NCBI GenBank assembly: GCA_018400695.1
Contig: JAGYMF010000005.1
Span: 1-37,691, forward strand
DNA: 37,691 nt
Source of the DNA: Bacteroidales bacterium
GTDB taxonomy: Bacteria > Bacteroidota > Bacteroidia > Bacteroidales > GCA-2748055
Direction: 5' to 3'
Shown: piece after piece, positions 31,330 through 37,691 of the stretch
How the letters are laid out: every line of letters begins with the position of its first letter
Numbering within the stretch: position 1 is the first letter of the stretch
Program-made: the position numbers and the translations under genes
Notes under the pieces: generated by a model
The model's input: the letters and a program-made list of their open reading frames with translations, nothing else
Told to the model about the DNA's origin: nothing
The model's database searches: none

Positions 31330-31408
31330 ACATAAGTAAACAATGAATTACAATTGTGACATTCCATATTATTACATAAGTAAACATTATAATGATTACA
31401 TTTGTAAT
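31330..31408. repeat. Duplicated operator-like module upstream of the XRE gene
   Basis: The 13-mer ACATAAGTAAACA occurs at 31330-31342 and again at 31374-31386, 44 bases apart. Each copy is followed within 4-8 bases by an ATTACA-N2-TGT palindrome: ATTACAATTGTGAC (31347-31360) and ATTACATTTGTAAT (31395-31408). The second palindrome ends 15 bases before the XRE start codon, an ideal place for autoregulation. The palindrome may overlap the promoter itself. Confidence 0.65.
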
Positions 31409-31423
31409 AAATAATTTTCTGTT

Positions 31424-31954
31424 ATGGAAGATCGATTATTGAAGTTGCTTGACACCGAACAGTTATCTTCATCCAAATTTGCTGATGTCATAGGGGTTCA
31501 GCGTTCCAGTATTTCACACATCCTCTCCGGAAGGAACAAGCCCAGTTTTGATTTTTTACAGAAAATTTTAAGGGCTTTTCCAATGTTGAATGCTGATTGG
31601 TTGATCCTTGGTGAGGGAAATATGTATGAAGGGGAGCCCGGACCTCTCAGCGGCAGCCTTTTTGATCAGCCACTTACTTCTACAGACCAAAATAAGCAGG
31701 GAATAACTGATTCGGAGTTATCCTCTGCAGCTGCTACTGCGTCTGATTCCAAGACTGAATTTGATCCCATATCAGATTCTGTTACTGAATCCGGGCATGA
31801 AGCAGATACCCTGGTACAAGATGTAATACAGGGTGTTTCCCGTGCCGGGACTTCTCCCTCTCCAGAAAGGGGGGCAGGAAGAGGTGGAAAGAGCGTTTCC
31901 CGGATTATTCTTTTGTATGATGACAGTACCTTTGATGCGTATGATCCTGGCTGA
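31424..31954 (+). CDS. XRE-family helix-turn-helix transcriptional regulator
   Basis: 176 residues. The N-terminal 65 residues form an XRE (Cro/CI-type) DNA-binding domain: LSSSKFADVIGVQRSSISHILSG contains the helix-turn-helix, followed by KPSFDFLQKILRAFP and DWLILGEGNMY. Residues about 70-150 are a low-complexity Ser/Thr/Asp/Glu-rich linker, probably disordered. The C-terminal end, RIILLYDDSTFDAYDP, resembles a short motif I recall from other Bacteroidota HTH proteins (KIVxFYxDgTFexY). It is preceded by the palindrome-rich 987-base region, which suggests autoregulation. The target genes are unknown. Phage repressors share this HTH, but no phage gene is nearby. Confidence 0.88.
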   Translation: MEDRLLKLLDTEQLSSSKFADVIGVQRSSISHILSGRNKPSFDFLQKILRAFPMLNADWLILGEGNMYEGEPGPLSGSLFDQPLTSTDQNKQGITDSELSSAAATASDSKTEFDPISDSVTESGHEADTLVQDVIQGVSRAGTSPSPERGAGRGGKSVSRIILLYDDSTFDAYDPG

Positions 31955-32022
31955 TTTCATTATTTATTTTTCATTCACACACAATTGCACTTCTGCGTAC
32001 GGGGCTGGTTGCTGAATTCTTT

Positions 32023-32030
32023 TATCTTTG
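32023..32030 (+). promoter_or_regulatory. -7 box TATCTTTG for pyrD
   Basis: Exact TAnnTTTG match ending 13 bases before the pyrD ATG, implying a very short leader of several bases. Confidence 0.6.
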
Positions 32031-32043
32031 CTCAAAAAATCAG

Positions 32044-33117
32044 ATGTACAGGTATTTCATCAGGCCAATCTTATTTCTGTTGTCACCGGAAGTAATCCAC
32101 CACTTGCTAACCTCCGGTGTGCGATTTTTATTTCGCTTACCTGGAGTGACAGCACTGATAAGATCTGTTTACACGGTTAAAGATCCACAGCTTACCACAA
32201 ACTTCCTGGGTATTGAATTCAATAATCCTGTAGGTCTGGCGGCTGGATTTGACAAGAACGGTGAGGTTTATAATGAGTTTTCTGATTTTGGGTTTTCGCA
32301 TATCGAGGTAGGTACCGTCACTCCGAAAGGGCAACCTGGCAATCCCAAACCCCGAAGTTTTCGTATACCAGCTGATAAAGGGTTGATCAACCGTATGGGC
32401 TTTAATAACCACGGTGTGGATGCACTTTTGGGAAGGCTGGAGCAGCAGCGCCGCAAGGGATTGATCATTGGTGGAAATATTGGTAAGAACACCCACACTC
32501 CCAATGAAAAGGCTGTAGAGGATTATGAAAACTGTTTTACTACGCTTTACGGGTATGTGGATTATTTCGTAGTCAACGTTAGCTGTCCAAACATCACCAA
32601 TATGCAAGCTTTGCAGGATCAGGATGCCTTAGATGCGATTCTGGGCCGTTTAGCGGACGTTAGAGCGCGTAAAAGCGAATATACACCCATTCTCCTCAAA
32701 ATTTCACCGGATCTGAACAGGAGCCAGATAGACACCTCTCTTGAGATGGTTGAAAAATATGGGATTGATGGTGTTGTTGCGAGCAATACGACAATTCGTC
32801 GCGACGGACTAGTTACATCAGATGCGAAGATTGATGCCATTGGCAACGGAGGAATGAGTGGTGCCCCAGTTACTTCTCGGAGCCTGGAGGTGGTCAGGTA
32901 TATTGCTGAAAAAACTGGCGGTAAGACGCCTTTAATTGGTGTAGGCGGAATCATGACTGTAGATGATGCACTGAACATGCTGGATGCCGGAGCCACGCTG
33001 ATACAGGTTTATACTGGATTTATTTACAACGGTCCGGGCTTTGTAAAAAGGATCAATAAAGCGATTCTGAAACGCAAAAAAAACAGTTTCAGAGAAACAA
33101 ATACTTTATCTGTATAA
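32044..33117 (+). CDS. pyrD: Dihydroorotate dehydrogenase (quinone), class 2
   Basis: 357 residues of the membrane-associated class 2 enzyme of pyrimidine biosynthesis, oxidising dihydroorotate to orotate with electrons passed to quinone. The N-terminal helices (YFIRPILFLLSPEVIHH) form the quinone tunnel that distinguishes class 2. FMN-barrel blocks are NPVGLAAGFDKNGE, GTVTPKGQPGNPKPR, INRMGFNNHG, the catalytic-serine segment VNVSCPN, LLKISPDL, ASNTT and GVGGIMT. It has its own -7 box with a very short leader. No other pyrimidine gene is adjacent. Secure. Confidence 0.97.
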   Translation: MYRYFIRPILFLLSPEVIHHLLTSGVRFLFRLPGVTALIRSVYTVKDPQLTTNFLGIEFNNPVGLAAGFDKNGEVYNEFSDFGFSHIEVGTVTPKGQPGNPKPRSFRIPADKGLINRMGFNNHGVDALLGRLEQQRRKGLIIGGNIGKNTHTPNEKAVEDYENCFTTLYGYVDYFVVNVSCPNITNMQALQDQDALDAILGRLADVRARKSEYTPILLKISPDLNRSQIDTSLEMVEKYGIDGVVASNTTIRRDGLVTSDAKIDAIGNGGMSGAPVTSRSLEVVRYIAEKTGGKTPLIGVGGIMTVDDALNMLDAGATLIQVYTGFIYNGPGFVKRINKAILKRKKNSFRETNTLSV

Positions 33118-33396
33118 TTGGAAAATTTCAGGGTCATTTCTTCAGCATAAAACAGATCAGTATAGTTATTGATATCCTATCTTTCCCCATGATATCCGTG
33201 ATAATAAAAAATCTGATCGATATACAGCTATTGCTTTTCCTGTCAAGAGACATGAATTTGTAGTGCTTTTATGTACTCTGTAAACGATTCATTATCTTGC
33301 TGAAAATATCCCCCAAGTATCGCAGTAAGTAAACTTAAGCTTGATGTAAAGAGTTTTAACAAACTTAACAACTGTAAATTATAGTAAATTATTTTG

Positions 33397-33990
33397 ATGA
33401 AGGACGGACTTTTTTATTTCTCATTGATCGACCCGCTGCTGAAAAAGCTGCACACCAGGGTAGCTGCGGAGATTCCGGAAGGAGCCAGTGTGATTGATAT
33501 TGCCTGCGGGAATGGCACGTTGCCCATGAAATATGCGGAGAAGGCTTCCCGGGTTACCGCGATTGATCTTTCTGCAGGCAAACTCGAATTTGCCCGTCAG
33601 ATGGCTGCCAGGCGAAAGATTGCGAACATCACCTTCATCGAAATGGATGCCACCGACCTTTCCCGCTTCCCGGATGGGGAATTTGACATTGCCACGGTCT
33701 CCATGGCCATACACCAGTTCAGGACCGAAACCGGGATGGAATTGCTGAAAGCGCTTCAGCGCATTGCAAACAAGGTATTGATTGCCGATTACCATCATCC
33801 ACTGCCCGGGGGATTTTCCGGGGGCACGACCCGGCTCATAGAATGGATGGCAGGGCAGGAGCACAACAGCTGCTTCCGTGCCTACCTGGCCAACGGGGGA
33901 CTGCCCGGGATAATGGAGGTGGTCTTTCCGGATGACCCGGTAACCATTCAGCAGGCAGGCAGCGTCTTTACCCTTGCAACAATCAGATAG
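33397..33990 (+). CDS. Class I SAM-dependent methyltransferase
   Basis: 197 residues from the ATG at 33397; the ORF track begins three bases earlier at a TTG. The Rossmann-type SAM fold shows motif I SVIDIACGNGTLP, motif II AIDLSAGKLEFAR and FIEMDATDLSRFPDGEFDIATV. The C-terminal half (MAIHQF, VLIADYHHPLPGG) resembles the UbiE/Methyltransf_11 group, which methylates small molecules or quinones. The substrate is unknown. The gene looks richer in G+C than its flanks and follows a 279-base AT-rich gap, which may indicate acquisition but could be chance. It converges with the RND permease gene with 13 bases between stops. Confidence 0.82.
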   Translation: MKDGLFYFSLIDPLLKKLHTRVAAEIPEGASVIDIACGNGTLPMKYAEKASRVTAIDLSAGKLEFARQMAARRKIANITFIEMDATDLSRFPDGEFDIATVSMAIHQFRTETGMELLKALQRIANKVLIADYHHPLPGGFSGGTTRLIEWMAGQEHNSCFRAYLANGGLPGIMEVVFPDDPVTIQQAGSVFTLATIR

Positions 33991-34003
33991 CTAAAGCATT
34001 CGG

Positions 34004-37000
34004 TTAATCCCCGTTCCCTATTTTCCGGAGCCTGATCATCTTCGTACTGATTACCTTACTGACCTGTACTGTAATCTTGTACATTACAGGTACGAGTACC
34101 AGTGTAAGGAAGGTGGCAAAGGTAAGGCCGAAGATGATGGTCCATGAGATGGGACCCCAGAAGATCACTGTGTCACCACCGAAATAGATATTGGGTTTCA
34201 GGTCATTCAACAATCCGGCAAAATCAATATTCAGACCTATGGCCAGCGGGATCAGTCCCAGGATGGTCGTGATGGCTGTGAGCAGCACAGGCCGGAGCCG
34301 GGTCCTTCCTCCTTCGATGATTGTCTCCGTGGCATGACTCACTGGCAGGAATTCGTTTTCCCCCAATCCGAGCTCTTCACGTTTTTGCTTTTTCAGCAAC
34401 TCAATATAATCGATCAGCACAATGGCATTGTTCACGACGATGCCGGCTAGGGAGACAATCCCAATGCCCGTCATCACTACGATAAAGTCCATCCTGAAGG
34501 TGGCGATGCCCATAAATACGCCGATCGTACTGAAGAGTACGCTTAACAATATGATCGCCGGTTTGATGACAGAGTTGAATTGTGTTACAAGAATTAGCAG
34601 GATAACAGATAATGCAATCAGCAGTGCACGCATAAGGAAAGCCATGGAATCCCTTTGAGCCTCTTGTTCACCACCGAATTCATAGGTGTATCCTTCAGGA
34701 AAATCAAAGCTTTCAAGTACAACTGCCAGCTGCTGGTTGATCCTGTTGGCATTGAACCCTTCGATCACATTAGAGGAGAGGGTAATCACCCTCTTCATGT
34801 CTTTTCTTTTTACTGATCCGTAAGTACTTCTGTATTCAATATCTGCCAGTGCAGAGAGGGGGATTCTGATCGTCTGACCATTGTCGACGTAAGAGATGCC
34901 AATGTTCAACAGGGAAGAGGCATTGTACCTGTATTCTTCGCTGAGACGCATATTGATGGGGTATTCGTCCTCACCAACCTTAAAATCAGATATTTCCCGT
35001 CCGAAAAGCGCTGTCCGCAATGTATTAGCCACCTGTTGGGTCGACAATCCATATCTTCTTACTTTATCCCTGTCCAACCGCACAAGCAATTCCGGCTTTC
35101 CGATGGTCAGGTCCATACTAAGTCCCTCCATACCCCTGATACCGGACCTGTCGATCTGCATTAATACACTGTCCGTTATTATCAGAAGCTCATCGAACTT
35201 ATTTCCGCTGATCTCTATACTGACAGGGTCTCCTGCGGGTGGACCGTTCTGGTCTTTTTCAATTGAGAGCGCTATTCCAGGATAATGGTTTAGTAGCTGG
35301 TCTGTCAACTCACGCAGTATTTTTGATGTTTTAATTCCTTCGCGGTACTCATAATCGACAAAAGAGACGGTCGTCAGCGCTTCATTGGGCCTGTTACCGG
35401 CTTCAGACTGATCGCTGCTGACACCCACCGTGGTTAATACTGATTTTACAATTGGACGGTAGGGTTCAATAATGTTTGCTATATCCTTCTCCAACGTTTT
35501 CATAAATTCATTGGTGGCTGTTACATCAGTTCCAATGGGCATCTCTGCAATGATATTGATATAGGATGGTTCGTTTTCGGGAAAAAAGCTCACATTTACA
35601 TCCCTTGCCTGGAAAAAGAAAACGGCAAAGATGAGCAGGAAGAATGTCCCCATAAAGAAGAACACCGTATTGTACCTGTGCAACGCAAACTTGAGCGTAC
35701 GTGTATAGATTTCATCAAGCCATGACAGAAAGACATCCTGAAACCATGCCTCTGCTTTACGGAAAAGCAGTGCGTTCAGCAGGCCGATGATACCGAAAAT
35801 GATGGCCAGGGTTCCTGGTGCATTCCACCCGGCCAGGTGAAACAGTAATCCTGCAGCGATGAGCGAAACTGCAATAATCAGCCCACGTTTAATATTGGGC
35901 ATGTTGTTTTTACGGTCGGGTCCCAGTTTGATAAAGGTGGCTGAAAATACGGGGATGATCACCAATGCAACAAAGAGAGACGACACAAGCACGATGATCA
36001 GTGTGATCGGCAGCCCCTTCATGAATTCACCTGTTATACCGCCCCAAAATGCCAGGGGCACAAAGGCTGCCAGGGTGGTGGCTGTAGATGTGATGATAGG
36101 ATAAGATATCTCACCAACCGCTCTTTTTGCAGCTTCAAATGGGGGAAAGCCACGGTCTACATAACGGTAGATATTTTCCACTACCACAATGGCATTATCA
36201 ACGAGAAGTCCCAGTGCCAGGATCAACGAAAACAGGACAATCAGGTTGATTTTGAAGCCCAATAGGTTCAGCACGATAAATGAGAGAAACATGGACATTG
36301 GGATAGCGAGTCCTACAAAAAGGGCATTGCGTGTTCCAAGAAAATAGAACAACACCAGGATCACGAAGATCACTCCCAGAACCATGCTGTTTTCAAGGTT
36401 ACCCAGCTGCATTCGGATCGTCTCCGACTGATCATTGGTCAGGGTAACTGTCATCTCTGCAGGGATCACATTGCTCCGCTTCGCTTCGTCCAGGATCGCG
36501 AAGATCTTGTCCGTTGCTTCCAATAGGTTTTCACCCCCCTTTTTGATGACCTGTACACTCACCACCGGCTGGTTGTCAAGACGCGTGAACGTTTTGGGTT
36601 CTTCATAGCCATCGGTAACACGGGCAACATTCTTCAGGAAAACCACATTATCGTCCTCCCTGCTTATGATGATATTTTCCAGTTCGCTGATATTTTTAAA
36701 TTCCCCAATGGTACGTACCGAACGGCGTGTGTTTCCGAGCCTGATCTCACCCCCGGAGACGGAAACGTTCTCCTGGGATATTGCAAATTCTATATCGTCA
36801 AAAGAGAGCGCATAGGATTCCAGTTTCAACAGATCAACATCAATTCTGATCTCCCGCTCATCAATACCGCGTATTTCCACTTTTGAGATCTCGCTTACCG
36901 ATTCGATCAAATCTTCCAGTCTTTCTGCATAATCCTTGAGCTCTTCCACACTGTAGTCACCCGACAGGTTAATGTTAATAATCGGAAATTCGGAGAAATC

Positions 37001-37420
37001 GATGTCCTGCACCAGGGGATCGAACAAAAGGTCGGCAGGCAATTCACTCTTTGCTTTGTCTACCGCGTCCTTCACATCCTGCAGGGCGATTTTGATCTCT
37101 ACATCGGTATTAAACTCGGCAAAAATCATAGAGGCATCCTGCGCCGATGTGGAACGGACCTCCTTGATACCCGTTACTGACTCCAGTTCCTTTTCTATCG
37201 GACGGGTAATGAGGTTTTCAATATCCAGGGGCGGATTGCCCGGATAGCTTGTTTGTATGAGTACGGTGGGGAGTACAATATCGGGGAACAACTCTTTTGG
37301 AAGGTTCCTGTAGGAGAAAATCCCGAAGAATATGATGATGGCAGTGAGCAGGAAAATGGTGTTCCTGTTTTTCAGCGCTGCTGTGGTTATCCTGAACTCT
37401 CTGAATGCTTTATTGTTCAT
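34004..37420 (-). CDS. RND-family efflux transporter permease (HAE1/AcrB-like)
   Basis: 1138 residues, inner-membrane proton-driven efflux pump. TM1 lies at about 20-36. The periplasmic porter domain follows (PTVLIQTSYPGNPPLDIENL, then VRSTSAQDASMIFAEF). TM2-6 span about 345-500 and carry LALGLLVDNAIVVVEN, where AcrB has D407/D408; here the second aspartate is Asn409. TM10 has VNNAIVLIDY instead of the AcrB lysine region. An unusual hydrophobic segment (about 511-553, KRGLIIAVSLIAAGLLF then TLAIIFGIIGLLNALLF) adds a likely helix pair between the halves. The adaptor gene lies 59 bases upstream on the same strand. Substrates unknown. Confidence 0.92.
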   Translation of the reverse strand: MNNKAFREFRITTAALKNRNTIFLLTAIIIFFGIFSYRNLPKELFPDIVLPTVLIQTSYPGNPPLDIENLITRPIEKELESVTGIKEVRSTSAQDASMIFAEFNTDVEIKIALQDVKDAVDKAKSELPADLLFDPLVQDIDFSEFPIININLSGDYSVEELKDYAERLEDLIESVSEISKVEIRGIDEREIRIDVDLLKLESYALSFDDIEFAISQENVSVSGGEIRLGNTRRSVRTIGEFKNISELENIIISREDDNVVFLKNVARVTDGYEEPKTFTRLDNQPVVSVQVIKKGGENLLEATDKIFAILDEAKRSNVIPAEMTVTLTNDQSETIRMQLGNLENSMVLGVIFVILVLFYFLGTRNALFVGLAIPMSMFLSFIVLNLLGFKINLIVLFSLILALGLLVDNAIVVVENIYRYVDRGFPPFEAAKRAVGEISYPIITSTATTLAAFVPLAFWGGITGEFMKGLPITLIIVLVSSLFVALVIIPVFSATFIKLGPDRKNNMPNIKRGLIIAVSLIAAGLLFHLAGWNAPGTLAIIFGIIGLLNALLFRKAEAWFQDVFLSWLDEIYTRTLKFALHRYNTVFFFMGTFFLLIFAVFFFQARDVNVSFFPENEPSYINIIAEMPIGTDVTATNEFMKTLEKDIANIIEPYRPIVKSVLTTVGVSSDQSEAGNRPNEALTTVSFVDYEYREGIKTSKILRELTDQLLNHYPGIALSIEKDQNGPPAGDPVSIEISGNKFDELLIITDSVLMQIDRSGIRGMEGLSMDLTIGKPELLVRLDRDKVRRYGLSTQQVANTLRTALFGREISDFKVGEDEYPINMRLSEEYRYNASSLLNIGISYVDNGQTIRIPLSALADIEYRSTYGSVKRKDMKRVITLSSNVIEGFNANRINQQLAVVLESFDFPEGYTYEFGGEQEAQRDSMAFLMRALLIALSVILLILVTQFNSVIKPAIILLSVLFSTIGVFMGIATFRMDFIVVMTGIGIVSLAGIVVNNAIVLIDYIELLKKQKREELGLGENEFLPVSHATETIIEGGRTRLRPVLLTAITTILGLIPLAIGLNIDFAGLLNDLKPNIYFGGDTVIFWGPISWTIIFGLTFATFLTLVLVPVMYKITVQVSKVISTKMIRLRKIGNGD

Positions 37421-37479
37421 GCTTCTGTTTGATTTGATGTGTTTTCCGGCAGAATGTCGGGGGGAGAGGCTGAAGGTGA

Positions 37480-37691
37480 TCAGTTCAGGATAGTGACAGG
37501 TTCACCGTCTGTAACCATGTTATACCCCTCAACAATTACCTTGTCTCCTTCGCTGATCCCTTTTGTAATCTCAGTGATGTCCTGAACGGTTTTTCCCGTT
37601 TCTACGTATATTTTTTCAGCAAACCAGGAAGATCCTTTCTCCATTGCCCGAAAAAGAAAAGTGCCTTTGAAGTCATCTTTCAGAACGATGG
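37480..37691 (-). CDS. RND efflux periplasmic adaptor subunit (HlyD/MFP family), C-terminal end
   Basis: A minus-strand reading frame enters from the right edge and stops with TGA at 37480-37482. The 69 visible residues (from IVLKDDFKGTFLF) include KIYVETGKTVQDITEITKGI and EGDKVIVEGYNMVTDGEPV, the C-terminal membrane-proximal beta-barrel domain of AcrA/MFP adaptors with the characteristic GL-x-GD-x-VI-x-G pattern. It precedes the permease gene by 59 bases, the usual adaptor-permease order. The 5' part is outside the window. Confidence 0.85.
   Translation of the reverse strand, partial: IVLKDDFKGTFLFRAMEKGSSWFAEKIYVETGKTVQDITEITKGISEGDKVIVEGYNMVTDGEPVTILN

Larger units (their letters stand above)
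30437..31423. other. 987-base AT-rich non-coding region before the XRE regulator gene
   Basis: No ORF longer than 60 codons lies here. The left part (30490-30720) contains an inverted repeat, a 41-codon frame and two stacked hairpins. The right part (30780-31410) is very AT-rich; I count 18 TACA tetramers on the plus strand in 643 bases, against roughly four to five expected for the composition, with many arranged as ATTACA-N2-TGTAAT palindromes. A 13-mer is repeated 44 bases apart just before the regulator gene. No DnaA-box TTATCCACA was seen, so an origin is not supported. Confidence 0.75.

Noticed and set aside
30780-31410. CRISPR array or tandem-repeat array
   Set aside because: The repeats are short, degenerate and irregularly spaced palindromes; there are no uniform repeat-spacer units and no cas genes.
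30437-31423. Replication origin
   Set aside because: The region is AT-rich and repeat-rich, but I see no TTATCCACA-type DnaA boxes and no dnaA, dnaN or parAB genes nearby.
31424-31954. Prophage or toxin-antitoxin locus around the XRE gene
   Set aside because: No integrase, structural, toxin-like or partner gene lies beside it; the neighbours are a symporter and pyrD.

Overview
The window looks like a chromosomal segment of a Bacteroidota bacterium, most likely Bacteroidales/Marinilabiliales-like. The evidence is a TonB-dependent receptor with an N-terminal carboxypeptidase-regulatory-like domain, a DUF4301 protein, a ferredoxin-less IorA, a beta-helix lipoprotein paired with an outer-membrane porin, weak Shine-Dalgarno sequences, and exact TAnnTTTG (Bacteroidota -7) boxes in front of many genes. 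I see no rRNA, tRNA, CRISPR array, insertion sequence or prophage. Gene content points to an anaerobic or facultative fermenter of amino acids and organic acids.

Layout. 1-1.4 kb: 3' end of a histidine operon (hisA end, hisF, hisIE). 1.5-7.2 kb: ornithine aminotransferase, a nitroreductase, a TonB-dependent receptor with a small carboxypeptidase-regulatory-domain partner, and YjbQ. 7.5-11.4 kb: iorA and iorB (2-oxoacid:ferredoxin oxidoreductase) and DUF4301. 11.4-17.9 kb: a probable phosphate island made of a beta-helix lipoprotein, a porin, two PhoB-like response regulators and a PiT transporter fused to a PhoU-like tail. 18-21.4 kb: an unrecognised membrane-anchored protein, an omega-amidase-like nitrilase, SlyD and a short-chain dehydrogenase. 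21.5-30.4 kb: the operon pta-ackA-ptb-buk, divergent from a YdiJ-like FAD/Fe-S dehydrogenase that is followed by a dicarboxylate symporter. 30.4-31.4 kb: about 1 kb of AT-rich non-coding DNA rich in TACA/TGTA palindromes and hairpins, in front of an XRE regulator. 32-37.7 kb: pyrD, a methyltransferase, an RND efflux permease and the end of its periplasmic adaptor.

How the genes fit together. IorAB converts 2-oxoacids from amino acids to acyl-CoA plus reduced ferredoxin, and the two acyl-CoA to acyl-phosphate to acid pairs (Pta/AckA and Ptb/Buk) can turn acyl-CoA into ATP. The YdiJ-like dehydrogenase and the dicarboxylate carrier would supply or consume organic acids. A perfect Fnr/Crp-like inverted repeat lies between the divergent promoters of the acid operon and the dehydrogenase.

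The less ordinary signals are: (1) the palindrome-rich region with a duplicated operator-like module ahead of the XRE gene; (2) intrinsic terminators buried in the coding sequence of the convergent neighbour (OAT inside hisIE, slyD inside the nitrilase gene); (3) the phosphate island with paired kinase-less response regulators; (4) a 12-mer repeated in front of both iorA and iorB; (5) the four-gene acid operon with its palindrome-rich divergent promoter region. Everything comes from reading the sequence and the supplied ORF track; no database search was run.
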